A stretch of DNA of 64,000 bases from Ixodes scapularis (lineage: Eukaryota > Arthropoda > Arachnida > Ixodida > Ixodidae), in NCBI RefSeq assembly GCF_016920785.2, contig NW_024609835.1, positions 87,144,243 to 87,208,242 of the forward strand, in the 5' to 3' direction. A model generated the notes under the pieces. That model was not told the DNA's origin and did no database searches. It was given only the letters and a program-made list of their open reading frames with translations. The translations under genes were made by a program, and so were the position numbers. The first letter of the stretch is position 1; each line of letters opens with the position of its first letter. This document shows positions 35,646-47,354 of this stretch, piece after piece.

Positions 35646-36659
35646 AAACGCTCGATGCTTGAACGGCTTAAAGTCGGTCTGCCATAGAATGGTGATACCG
35701 GTTCCTCTTGTAGATGACACATTTTACAGAAGCATTACAACTGCTTGCCCAGCCTCGGATGTGCATCACGGGATAGAGTGATACGTTGCACATACAGCAC
35801 GCGGGATACGATGCGCTTTCGAATAGAAAAAGTATAGGGGGATTTAATGCGAGTTTAGCCAAGATCCTGTCTGCTTGACGATTAATCGTTTTAGTTCAAA
35901 GGAAATTACTTTTCACCTAGAATTTTTTAAGGCTTATGTGCATCAGTATAAGTGATAATGAATCTGTCATGTCTGGTAAAAATAAGCCAGGAGAAAAGAA
36001 GGGGGGACTAGTATATATATTAGGATCATTTAAATCAAAGATACTTTATTGTTTCGGATTTTTCCCAGATATTAATACTTATTTCCATCTTGCTTGTAAT
36101 TCACATTGTTCTTAATAAAACTTTTCAACGTTGTTATATATAAGTAATTGTATGTTCAGATTTGGAAGTGTTCTTCAGTATTTCTTTTGATACACTTTAA
36201 TTCTTATAATCTCAAACGCACTATCAGCCTTTGACGATTCCGAGCTTTTTTGAGCCTAGGGCATTATCCACGTATAGGCAGGCTCCCCTCCGTGGAGGGA
36301 AACCGGGTTAATATTATATGCACTTCTGTAAAACTTAATGGGCTATTACAAATTAAATAAAAAAGAGTGGTCTAAATAAAGATACCGGAAGAACTCGCTT
36401 GACTCGAACTTGTTCCCCTGGAGCTAATTTTTAATACATGTTTAAGAGTAACGAAGGCATTTCTTAATAAAACGAAGGGGCTATTTTGACCGAGTGAATA
36501 AATAAAGTACATAAATAAGCGCATGCTCAGAGTCAGTTTATATATCGTCCGCCAGGAACAACTATAATTTGCAAAATCTTCCAACCCAATAAATGACGCC
36601 AGTCTGGTCTCTCGTCGGAAGCAATCGCAAGCAGTCGCAATGTATTCGGCCACACTGAA

Positions 36660-36870
36660 GCACAAACGTGGAATGTGTTGTAATAAACCTGGAATTTCGT
36701 TATAGTAAAAGTCTGTTAGTACAAAAAAAAACGGCTACAGCGAGGCGATCACGATTTCTCATTTCCTTTTGCACTTCGTTATAACCGAAGTCTGTTATAA
36801 CGAAACAGTGGATATAGCGAAGTGATTTTCGATTCCCGTTGACTTCGTTATAACCGCTCTCGACAGTACG
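36660..36870. repeat. TTCGTTATAAC interspersed repeat
   Basis: Contains repeated and inverted words TTCGTTATAACC, AAGTCTGTTATAACGAAAC and ATAGCGAAG. This type of repeat is common in arthropod genomes as MITE ends, but I cannot fix its boundaries. Confidence 0.45.
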
Positions 36871-37120
36871 TATATGCAACAAATGGAGCGGGGACACTAG
36901 AAAGCGTTGATTTCTCGGGTTACCCCCCGGGTAGTACCGTGAACCTCCGATAGTTGGCACTATAGTGGCCACGAAACTCTCGAGAAAGTGGGGCATCATA
37001 AAAAGAAATTTACTTAATCTGGAGCCTTTGTTTCCTCGTTGCCTCGAACAATGGCCATGTCTCTCTGTGGCTGGGACGGAAGAGAATTTCACCGATCGAC
37101 ACACATTTGCATACCATTTC

Positions 37121-38568
37121 AAAACAAACTAAAAAGAAATGAGGTGTTTCCGAAAGAAAAAAAAAATTGAAAGAAAACGAGACAACGACTATCAGAATTT
37201 CCAAGACTTGAATGTGTCTCAATTTCTCGCCGCCCAATGTACAGTAGCTCCGGGATCGACCGCAAAGCGCCCACTTTTCCCCAGGCTGCAAACCCTCGTC
37301 GTACGAAAAAGGACTCGCCGCAAACACAGGCTAAAGGAGATGTCGTCAACGAATACTCCCATGCACTCCCCCGCCGCGCGCAGTACACGATATCTGTATA
37401 TCGTCCAGGAATCGCTCTGTAAAAGGGTGGCCGTAATACGTGCACGCCCGTTCCCGGCCGTTTGGCGAACACGGAGTAAACACCGAACTTCAAGCCCGGC
37501 GTTCTTTAGCGGCCCGTTCGGTTGACTGTACACCGGGCTCTCCATTAAGATGCCTATCTGACTGCGCCCGCGAAGCAGCTGCTTCCATTAAGGTCTATCT
37601 GCCGTCGACGAATTGTAAATACACAGAGGCGGACGCGTTGAAAAGCGAGTCTCCCATCCATCTTTATAGTTTCTTGTAACTACATGGAACGGTAACACGC
37701 GGATATCGCTCGAGTCAACGATTCGCCTGTTTGTTACTACACAAAACGATCTGGCAAGGTTCAGACTTTCATATTATAGAGAATATCATGGTGTAGGCCA
37801 TCGAAATAAATAGAAATCGTTGTGACGTTTGAGGAAATCATACATATGCAAAGTGGCGTTCAAACGTTACCGGAATTGTCGGCCTGCGGCGCCAAAGAGA
37901 CGAAGTAGTGTAATTGGTAGCTTAAAAGAACACTGCAAAGGAAAAAAATGATTTTTTTCAACAAAATAGACGGGATACGTATATATTTTTTTTTTCTTTT
38001 AAATAACGTTTTGAAGAAAGAAGAATCTCGCAATATTTACGTCGTTAGACTGATTTAGGTGTAGGTCACAACCCGCTCTGAGCCCTGCCCACAAATTAGT
38101 GGCACCGTCCACTGCGTCCTGTACTACTGGACAGACCTGGCTAGTCGACCGAACACTCTTAACAAGCCTAGTGCCTCCCTTTCGCGTCATCCGGTGCGTC
38201 TAGTCTGCACATTCAGGTGTTTGAGTAAAAGCACTTCAATCGTCTTCACTTGGCCTCAAGAATCGCAAAAATATAGATTATTACTTTTTTTATCACTTTG
38301 GTGCACGGAGGCTGCAGAAAATTATTTTTTAAGTACCGATGAACCCCTCCTTCCCGGAGCGGGACGCCATAAAAGGAGCTTTCGGAATCTCCGCTCTCGC
38401 GCATCTTCAGAGCGTATCAAAGCTATGCACGCGCACTCTTGCTATTCTCAAAAAGGCAAAAAAAAAAAAAAAGACGTCACGGCTGGTGTCAATGCGAGGG
38501 AATATAGACATTTCAAACATTTACAAAATCACAGTCCGCGTGCGATCTTCACAGCCCAGCACGTGCGC
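37121..38568. other. intergenic sequence without recognised gene
   Basis: Overlapping frames of 100-226 codons exist on both strands (for example 38194-38874 plus), but they conflict with each other, are interrupted by A- and T-runs and show no domain that I recognise. Confidence 0.4.
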
Positions 38569-38640
38569 GTTCGTCGCTTCGGAAAGCGAGCAAAGCACCC
38601 TTTCCGAAGCGTGCTTTGCTCGCTTTCCGAAGCGACGAAC
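38569..38640. repeat. perfect 29-bp inverted repeat hairpin
   Basis: Arms 38569-38597 and 38612-38640 are exact reverse complements (outer GTTCGTCGCTTCGGAAAGCG) with a 14-base loop. The loop itself contains a partial repeat of the arm (TTTCCGAAGCG). Confidence 0.9.
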
Positions 38641-38874
38641 ACTCAAAATGGCATCAGCCAGAAGCTGCCTACACATGCGACGAGCGTTTGGCGGCGGAAA
38701 GATTCTAGTATGACGCAACGACTGGTCCGACGTTTTTCGTGTTTTTTCACCTTTAGATACATGCTCGGAGAAAACGAACATGATGCACAGATTCACAGAA
38801 TAAAAACACTATATAAATCACCTCTTACTCTTTTTTTTTTTCGTTTTTCGAGAAACTTTTTAGTTTCCCTTTAA

Positions 38875-39767
38875 AGGGACACTGACACCCCTTTAAAAAG
38901 AAATTTAATTTTTTGCCAGGTGATTTAGTATAGTGTCAGAAGACTACTCAATTTAGATTTTGCTACGGGGTCACGTATATCTTTAATAAAGCCAAGAAAC
39001 GCGACTGCTCGAAACCGATCCGAAACTTGCGCAAGGAGGTCGGAGATATAAGGAGGAGAGTGCCGGAAGTCACGTGGCTACACCCGACCTCGCTTTTTCT
39101 TTTTCCCCTCCGTTTATTTATTTATTTTTTTTTTTTGGCCGGGCGGAGCAGGCGACGCGAGTAGTGCTTGTATACGATTGCTCTGCAGTTATGTTTGTTC
39201 CCCTCGCTGTTCTGCACTTCAAGATGAGTTAATCTGTACATTGAAGACTTGGAAATGAGGAAATGAGTGGTCAATGCCCCCAAGATGTTGCGTGGGGAGC
39301 TGCCTCACAGGTTCTGCATCCAAAAGTGGCATTGTGCAGGAAAGTCTGCACAAGTTTCCGAAAGATCAACGGGATCGGGACCAGTGACTGGCTGCAGTTC
39401 CGGCAAAACAGTTACGGGCACTTCGGAAAGCGAAAGCTACCTGGTTTAAATGCTCCTTGTATTTTGTGCAAAGTGACTACATTGAGTTCGTAGGTGTCAA
39501 AAAGGGAGTCCCATACCATTTAGTTCAGTAACGTTTCGTCCACAACTTTCTTTCTTTTTTTTTTTCGGTGATAATTGTAAAAAAGGAATCTGTAAATATC
39601 GCAAAATGTTGGGCAAAAAATAAAAAACACCTGGGATGGAACTTGGGCTTGCTGCGTATGAAGCGGACATCTTTCTACTGAGCTTTTCTGCAACACGAAA
39701 TAACCGTTTTCCCTGACAACATAGACTTGTGGATGTCCATAGCAGGCACGTAGCCAGGGTTTCGTTT

Positions 39768-39809
<42 letters not shown>

Positions 39810-40864
39810 TTATTAAATGCTGTATGAGTGGGAGGGGGGTAGAGAAGGTCGTAGCAAGATGGAAGATTTCGGGGGGGGGGGGGGGGAGGCGGACCCCATG
39901 CCCCCCCCCCCCCCCTGCCTACGTGCCTGGTCCTTAGGCATAGGCAGTTTCCTGTAGTGGAGCTTGAAGGGACACTAGTTTTAACATCGTACTGTTAAGG
40001 CAGACGAGGGGGAACTCCTCGTTCGTAGTAATGCAGCCGGACGACTGTACGTCGGAAAGTTTATTATTGCCTATTTCCCTGCAGCAAAGGCACTCGCCAG
40101 GCTCGAAGTCGGGCAGCACCACGGACGGGTCACGTTCGCACCTTGTAACGAAATCGTACGCATGCATATTCAACTCAAAGTGCTCACTTTGTGATTGGCC
40201 TTTGCGCGTTTTTCAAGCTCTTACCGATTCGTGTTCGTAAGACGAGCGATGTCTTCAGCGACCAGAAGGGGCGACGACACGGTGACATTTTCGTGCAAAT
40301 CGGCTTGGTGGTCGGGCGTGTCGTAAAGAATGAATTTCAATTGTTTTGACCAGTCCAAAATTTCCCCTTCGAAGGAAGACATATTGTCCAGTACCGCGAG
40401 CGAGAGTTCTGAAGTAGAGGTTCCACGCCCGGTCATCCGCTGTCATCGCCGTCCCACAATATGCCATACGACGCCATGTTGAGAATTACGCAGTGAACGC
40501 ACAGAATGTTTCCGGTTGTCTGTGCAACTTTTTTTTTCAATCTACGCATTTGCATATTTTTGAAAACCACAAAAAAAATAGGGTTTCGTTGTTTGTTTGT
40601 TTGTTTGTCTTTAATATGGAGAGTGTGTTTTCAATTACCCACGACTTTGATTAAATTTGGTGGTTGTGTCTAAACCATTGAAAACGGCCCGTGACCGCAA
40701 AAAAGAGAGTGAGCGCGACTCAAACTGGCCAGTTCTCGGTCGGTGGTTTCGGGCCGAAAGAAACCGAACTTCGAGCAGCAAATTTTATTCTGGGTATTTT
40801 GCCTCTCATATGTCATGCATACAACTAAAAACCTCGGCGAGCATAGATACACTGTCAGTGTCCC
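38875..40864. mobile_element. AGGGACACT family, long copy
   Basis: The left end AGGGACACTGACACCC follows TTAA (38871-38874). The right end CACTGTCAGTGTCCCT is followed by TTCA, probably a decayed TTAA. Both subterminal regions match the short copy at 9411-9940. The 2-kb interior has no recognised transposase, and a poly-G MITE lies within. Confidence 0.7.
39747..39932. mobile_element. small MITE with poly-G/poly-C interior
   Basis: The left CAGGCACGTAGCCAGGG and right CTGCCTACGTGCCTGG are imperfect inverted ends. The interior has long G-runs (about 39769-39807, 39870-39886) and a C-run (39901-39914). CGTAGCCAGG-ended repeats with G-runs are widespread in invertebrates. Confidence 0.65.
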
Positions 40865-42282
40865 TTTCAGTTAATTGTTGGTGTTAATAACTTTTTTTAT
40901 GGCTATAACAATGACGGCTTGAAGGATATGCCTGTCTGCACATCGAAGACGCCGATTTACATTATTTTATGGCTGTAGTTATCTAAAATAGCTTTTTATA
41001 TGATTACAACAAAAAAAAAAACATTACAAATTACTTTGTGTTGTTTCATTGTCCTTCGTTTCTCCTCAGTCTCTAGGTTTTGTCTTGAAATATGTTTTAC
41101 TATCACCTGAGTTTGCGCCATAACATATTGTACAAGGGCTAATTCTTTAAAGTATAAGCTCCCTATAACATGGTAAAAATAGGTATGAAAGATATTTGAA
41201 TATACAAAGAATGTAGATACATATCCTAGCTACTTATCCACATAAATGTCGCGCACATTTAGGCAGTTATTATGACGTGCCACAGGCTCTTGCATTCCTT
41301 CCCCAAAGAAGGCTGCCTCCGGGGTTCTTCTCAGTCATTCCATCATGCGTCAGCAAGACTTTCAGTCGCCAGAAACGTTGTGTGGAGAAAACCATATCTT
41401 CAAAAGGAACACACAGTCGTTCTTAATGCTGCAGTTCGGGACGGGACATCAGTGGCGACTGACGGTGAGTCTCGTTGAACTCGGAATGGAATTACTGAGA
41501 ATTCAGGCGGCCATCTTTTAAGTGGAGAGCATCCAAAAAGCTTGTGCCATTTCATAATGACTGGCTAAATTTGTGCAGTGATAATAGGAAGAAGCTAGGA
41601 TATGTATCTACGTTTTCTGTATATTAAGATATGTGTCATAACTTTTGGTGTATTTGTCACCCATTTCATATAAAAAGAAAAAAGCCCTTGTTTTTATTAA
41701 CACTTCATCCGCGTCGCCTCGAAAAAAAAAAAGGAAACAGCGCGAAGTAAAATGTGAAGTGCATAAGAACTTGCTTCTGGACCAACATTGCCAGTAAAAT
41801 CAATTGCCACCACAAATACATCGAGATAAGTCTGCCATGAGAAAAGAGACAGTTGGGTGTTTTATATAACCTTGGTGAGTACTGTACATGCTGTACGAGT
41901 CATGTTTGATGATGACCAGAAAACTGGCCTGAAATGCGCAACTTTCATGAACATGCGAGGCCAAGATTCTTCGTGGCAAGATATCCTACATACACACAAG
42001 AGAACATTTCAGCTGTGCTTGGTGGTGTTTCTTGAACTGTGTTGCCAGTTACATACTCATAAATGACAATGCCCATCGTGCTGGTGTTAAAAAAAAGATA
42101 GGCCAGTGAGAATTTGCTGACACTGTGATGTTGAGGTTTAGTAGGAGGTGGCGAAGGGGAGGCAGTAAACGTGGCGTTTTGACAAAAAGCCACCGGAGGC
42201 TCTCTGTCTCATTGACAACTATCAACACAGACACCTTGAAGTTGGACTAAATCCTGTCTGTAACATTAAACACTAGCCTCTT

Positions 42283-42510
42283 TCAAAAATCCAGGCCGAT
42301 GCTTTGCCACATTTGAATAGTCATCTGATCATATTCATCCCCCGGAAGAAAGTGGTCGGAACTGACGTGATCCACACGTGCGCCAATGTCGTCCGGACCA
42401 TCGCGGCCAACGGCTCGAAACCACAGGACCCTACGATGTGGCTCGCGAGGCAGGTTATGAAACCGTATGTCGTCTACGCTATCCGTGAAGAAAACGACGC
42501 AGCTCCGCAT
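42283..42510 (-). pseudogene. degenerate THAP-like zinc-finger fragment
   Basis: The minus-strand frame contains, in order, FHNLPREP, a WFRAVGRDG block and VSSDHFLPGDEY. These resemble the core of a THAP domain (Phe-x-x-Pro, Trp, and a Cys-Ser-x-His-Phe zinc site), a DNA-binding module found in P-element-type transposases and host regulators. The usual Cys before Ser-Asp-His-Phe is Ser here, and the N-terminal Cys pair is not in place, so zinc binding would be lost. The 5' end runs into the long palindrome that starts at 42478. It is probably an exon fragment of a dead transposase or host gene; the match is by eye only. Confidence 0.4.
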
Positions 42511-42803
42511 GCGCGCCGCCAGCCTTGTCTGCATAGTTCAAAATCTTGTGGCGGATTACGGAGCGCTATCCGGGTGCTTAGCGGGCTGCGGAAACGGTCT
42601 ACTACAATTCCCGAGCGCTATCCGGGTGCTTAGCGCGCTGCGGAAACGGTCTACTACAATTCCCTAGTGGGGAATTGTAGTAGACCGTTTCCGCAGCCCG
42701 CTAAGCACCCGGATAGCGCTCCGTAATCCGCCACAAGATTTTGAACTATGCAGATAAGGCTGGCGGTGCGCATGCGCAGCTGCGGCGATTTCTTCACGGA
42801 TAC
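42478..42803. repeat. long palindrome with a duplicated arm segment
   Basis: The left arm (about 42478-42611) and right arm (about 42671-42803) are near-perfect reverse complements over about 130 bp; shared words include GCGGATTACGGAGCGCTATC and GGTCTACTACAATTCC. In the left half a segment of about 54 bases (GAGCGCTATCCGGGTGCTTA through CTACAATTCC) is tandemly repeated once, which places the extra copy at the centre. Confidence 0.85.
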
Positions 42804-43419
42804 CGTAGTGGAGGAGAAAAGCGGTCTACTACAATCCCCTAGTATCTCACAACGCGCACGGTGGCATGGCGGGCACTGTTGGCATGGCGGCCAGAAATGG
42901 ATCTTCGGCCACTGAACCGCAATCACGTGATGCGCTTTAATTTAAATAATAAAAGAGCGCCAATAAAATATTTTTTATCATTTTTGATATGTTGTCTGAA
43001 CATTAAATAAAGTGGAATATGCTTTCCCTTTTATATATCACTTATAATGACGTTTTCTTGCCTCTGGTTCCCACGCGGTGTCGTATGGTCGTTTCAGAAT
43101 CTCCAAAACATAGAAATTTTAAACTAGGTTTGTAAACTCTAGACGCAATATTTGGCCGCAAAACTTAGGAAACAACATCTTTTGGCTTTAATGCATATTA
43201 AAAAAAAATTAAGGTGAGGTCGATACATTGTGTACGAGCACTGCGTGTGCATTGGATTTTGGCTCGTGACAATGCCTCGACATGCATTCGGGTAGTCGCT
43301 CGTACACAATCGCTGGGATGACGGGAGGAACCGAACCTCAACAGTACTCAGCTTGCGCCTTGTGCTCTGCCAATTGCCCAGCGCGTGGCTATGTTTTAAA
43401 CATTGGCGGCATATAATCG

Positions 43420-43700
43420 GCTCCAGATCACGTGGTCGCTTGTTCTGGCTGCGAGTTGAGGGGGTAAGATGCTCGTTTTTCTTGGGTTTGTTTCTGTGAC
43501 GGCCACTGCGTAGATAAAAAAAAAAAAAATAAACGTGTTTTAACAGGACATATCTGTCAAGGTATAATTCTAAGCTGTATTTATTGGAAGTTCAAAAATT
43601 ATTGCATCGCTTTTTTAAAGACATATTCGCAAAATAAAGTTCCGGTCATTTCAGTGGTGCCTAGAAATCTAAACATTAAAACCTCATGGTGGAAACAGCG
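43420..43700. mobile_element. GAACCG family interior, diverged fragment
   Basis: CCAGATCACGTGGTCGCTTG and TGCGAGTTGAGG match the interior of the copies near 15110 and 57515, followed by a poly-A-interrupted region and a TATTTATTGGAAGTTCAAAA stretch. No ends are preserved. Confidence 0.5.
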
Positions 43701-45540
43701 CGAGTAGAAACGATAATGCTCATGGTGTAAAGAGTGCAAACACAGACGAGGGTGAAACAGAGAATGAAGGACAGGACCAAGCGCTCACCAACTCGCCCAA
43801 CTTTCCCCTCGTCAAGAAACCTAAAGGCGCAGACACATGTACAAAAAAAAATTAAAAACAGTCTTTTTTTTTTTTGCTTTGCTAAAGGAAGTGGCTCACC
43901 GAATAAAGTATTTTATCACAATGTATGTTTTTCGAACGAATACACCGAGAATTGTCAGAGAGTTTCGCGTAATTGCTTTACGGTGGTTTCCAAATCTCGA
44001 GATTCATGATTAATTGCACACGCATATCTACAGATAGACATACACACAATTCAGGGGAATGGGGGCACCTCAAGATACTTAGCAGCTACATCCGCAATAT
44101 TTGAATAGCGGAAATTTTACTACTCAGATATACCGTAATTCTTTTTCCTTCTTTCAATTTTTTTTTATCTCGTGAACTTTAATGCGATTCATTGAATACT
44201 CATGTAGTTCAGTCACGCAACTATAACGAAACAAAAATTAAAGTATGTTTCTGTTTTGTTTTGTTTTCTAAGCCGCATTCAAAGCGAAAACATAGAAATC
44301 AATCATTTCCATGAGCACAAAAAGTAAGCACACGACATGTTTTTTTTTTTTTTTTCTTCAAAATAGGTGAGCACCAACGAAGATCTTCTCCCATTTATTA
44401 TTTATTAGAGTTTTTTATCTTTTATTCAGCGCAACAACGACCACAAAAAAAAATATTCGAATGATTTCGTGTAATCTACGACGAAAAAAATGTGTGCGTT
44501 CTGATTCGTGTCTGCTACATACTTCTATTTATTTTTATTTTTTCTTGTCGAAGACTGATTTTGCTCAGAGAACAGCAAACAAAAGATAATAACCCCCCAA
44601 AAATTACCAAACAATTCCTTAAAACTCAAAGCCGGCGTTTAGTACCCCGACGGTCTTTGTTTTAAACGATGCAAATTTATGTTCCAGTGTCGTTTTACAT
44701 TCAATTACAACAACGTGTCTCTTTCGCATGCATAATTAATGGTTATTTAGCGCAGCCCCCTGCCGTCCCTCCCACTCCTCAGTGGCCCTCAGCTGTACCA
44801 TTGTTATTACAAATGTGCGTGCCGCTTGGGCGTTCGGTGTCCCTTTTTTGTGTAAAGAAATAGCGAAAAAAAAATATTTCGAAAAAAAAAGGTTCCCTAC
44901 TTTGTTTCAACAATCGAAGCAAACGGCGCCGAAACGGCCCAATAATTTCGGCAAAGGTTGCGTCTCTTAAAAAACGAAAAAAGAGAGAGTATATGATGAG
45001 AATTTTGTAAAATAGGTACTTCCGAGGGAAACCGAAAAATTTTGTTATATTAATACTTCCTTTTTTTAACGCAGAAAAAAAAAAAACTGCTTAGAAACAA
45101 ATCACTCTAACGACCGTTAATTCGACGAGGAGAGAAGGGGCTATTCAAAGGTTCTATATGTTCGAGTTCTCTTTAGCAGCAGTCTCTATATAATGGATAA
45201 TTTTATCTGTCGTGGTAAACTGCCTGATGTTTTCCTTTCTTTTCTTTTTTTTAATGGCGAAGGTTTAACGAGGAAGAAAAAAAATCATCGCTTGATCGTT
45301 TGTATCGCGGCGTAAAATGTGCATAGCCCGAACGTTACGAAATAGTTTGACCTCAGTAAGATTACGCAGTTATCGTTCCGTTTTTTCTTAAACAGGACCA
45401 TCATCATCGAGGATACTTGACTTCCCACAGCACTTATAAACCGTAAAAGAAAGTAAACGTAGGCAAACTCTTAAAACCTCGTACTTTCAGTTGCGAAAAA
45501 AAGAAAAGCGGCAAGATTTTTTTATTTACATGCTATATAC
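43701..45540. other. AT-rich intergenic sequence
   Basis: Dense A- and T-runs; no gene, RNA or clear repeat boundary recognised. Confidence 0.4.
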
Positions 45541-45565
45541 GTTTCTAGTTTAAAAAGAAAAAAAT

Positions 45566-45661
45566 GTGTGTACATGCGGATGTATGTGTGTGTGTGTGCG
45601 TGAGTATGGCGTATGTGTGTGCTTGAGCATCGTGTATGTCTGTCTGTGCGTGCGCATGTGT
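45566..45661. repeat. GT-rich low-complexity stretch
   Basis: Degenerate TGTGTG repeats; Cys/Val frames across it are artefacts. Confidence 0.7.
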
Positions 45662-45979
45662 ATAGTCTGTTTCACATGCAGCGACTGTGCGAAAAAATCG
45701 GTGCGACAGCCGACGCAGCGAGTGCGATCGCAATGTTTGGTTTCACATGCATGCTCCAACAGCCGCGTGATTTCTGTCGGCGCGGCCGGCTCTTCTACCC
45801 AGGGTTAGTTGCGGCGGACACGGACGCGACGCGTTTGACTTTGCCTAAAATACAACAAAAACGTCTTAATAAACACAAATGTTTTACGAATACAATGTGT
45901 AACTAGAAATTTTTAATAATTAATAATAATATTAATAACAGTTTATTTCCATTACACCTAATGGTGGAGCCAAGAAAAA

Positions 45980-45998
45980 AAGCCGCGCTACGCGGCTT
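45980..45998 (-). other. hairpin in the 3' UTR of non-LTR element A
   Basis: AAGCCGCG and CGCGGCTT pair perfectly around a 3-base loop and, on the element's sense strand, are followed by a T-run. In some CR1/L2-type elements a 3' stem-loop is the RT recognition site; that role is inferred here from position. Confidence 0.55.
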
Positions 45999-46199
45999 GA
46001 CGAGTTCTCAGCTCCAGTACATTCCGCAGAAGCGTCGGAAATATCAATAAACAAAAAAATCGTGCATATTCAGAATGAATACGAAAAAAACAAAACAAAA
46101 TAAAAAAACATGAAACTAGAAAACGCCACTGAGCGCCATATTAGTTGACATTCGCAAATCAACACAAAACACACTTTTAAACTAAGAAAAAAAATCGCA

Positions 46200-46586
46200 T
46201 CAATCTATATATGCAAAATCATGCATGACAGATCGCAATGCACCCAGGCTTAATCTATCTATAAAGACACCTTTAGAATGCAATACATTTAGAAGCTTTG
46301 GGATTCGGTATGCTAACATTTCCTTTCCTGTGTTTAGCCGACACGTTGGTACGTGCCAGTAATCTGGATTACGAATTTGGTATGGTACGATATGTTGTTG
46401 CAAGGCAGACAATTCTACCAGGGATGAAGTGTTGTAAAGAAATTCTGTTCTAAGTTTTGTGGATAGCCTATAGTTATAAAGATTGTGAATACTGAGTATA
46501 TGATAACTTTTAAACAGGTTTTCCGTGTGCGAAAGATAAGGTACGTTTGCAATTACTCGCAACATTCTTTTTTGAAGCAGGTGCAC
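46200..46586 (-). pseudogene. non-LTR ORF2 C-terminal fragment
   Basis: A 128-codon frame begins at the LQKRMLRVIANVPYLSHTEN segment that follows the RT thumb in CR1/jockey ORF2 proteins and runs to the natural-looking C-terminus FAYID. In an intact element this tail belongs to the enzyme that nicks DNA and copies the element RNA at the target. Here upstream frames are broken by indels before 46586, so the methionine at 46586 is only the first in a relic. No RNase H domain is present. Confidence 0.7.
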
Positions 46587-47354
46587 CTTCTCAAGATTAG
46601 TTGCAGTGGTAGTACCCCAAACTAACGAACCATAATTTCAATGGGAATAAAATAATGATTTGTATTATAATATTTTAACAGATGTAGGAAGTAAATACCG
46701 ATGCCGACATATAATACCCACAGTTCTTGACAATTTTTTATTTAAATGTTCAATATGGCTATCCCAGGACATATTCTGAAAAAACACTACTCCAAGTGTT
46801 TTAAAATTATCAGTTAATTCGATATTTACCGAGTTTAAAGTAATGGTGTTTATTGAAGGGAGAATTTTATGCTTAGGTCGAAATAGTACGGCTTTAGTTT
46901 TACTTGTATTTATTTTTAAAGCGTTCTTTTTTGTCCATACCGTATCTGACCTAACAATAGGTTTACTTTTGACACGAGCTCCTCAGGATCGTCCGCAGCA
47001 TACAGAAGTGTTGTATCGTCAGCATATATTGTCAATTTAGTTGTTTGGTCAATATTCACAATGTCATTTGTGAATAGACGACAATAAACCAAAAGCTTTG
47101 AGGTGTCTTAATTTATTTTCGAATACGCATCTATTGCTGATGAAAGCTGGCTAATGAACAGCCACCTCTTTGCCTCTTCCTGTCACGTTACGCGCGGCGC
47201 GAGGGTCGCTATTGGTTGACGAGAAAGCGATCGCACCAACTCTACGACAAAATACCAACTCGATGGAAACCAGTCGCAGAGCCGCTGCGACAGTGCGATT
47301 GCGATTTAATCGGACATTTACTCAAAATCGCACCGATTTCGGACGAGAATCGCA

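Larger units (their letters stand above)
45905..47095 (-). mobile_element. 5'-truncated CR1/jockey-like non-LTR retrotransposon A
   Basis: Read on the minus strand, the 5' end retains the reverse-transcriptase catalytic box YADDTTLLYA (near 47010-47030), preceded by a degraded IND-containing segment. After frame breaks comes a C-terminal frame at 46586-46200 that starts LQKRMLRVIANVPYLSHTEN, a segment typical of CR1/jockey ORF2 tails. A 3' UTR of about 260 bases contains a perfect 8-bp hairpin (45980-45998) and ends in an AT-rich (TAA)n-like tail near 45910. Endonuclease and most of the RT are missing, as expected from incomplete reverse transcription. It is dead. Confidence 0.75.

Noticed and set aside
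38194..38874. 226-codon plus-strand frame
   Set aside because: It crosses a poly-A run and a perfect hairpin, has no recognisable domain and overlaps other frames of similar quality.
39520..39810. Frame with an N-terminal polyproline run
   Set aside because: It is the complement of a long G-run in a small MITE.
45975..45998. Bacterial rho-independent terminator
   Set aside because: The stem plus T-run looks similar, but it lies in the 3' UTR of an animal non-LTR element; bacterial contamination has no other support.
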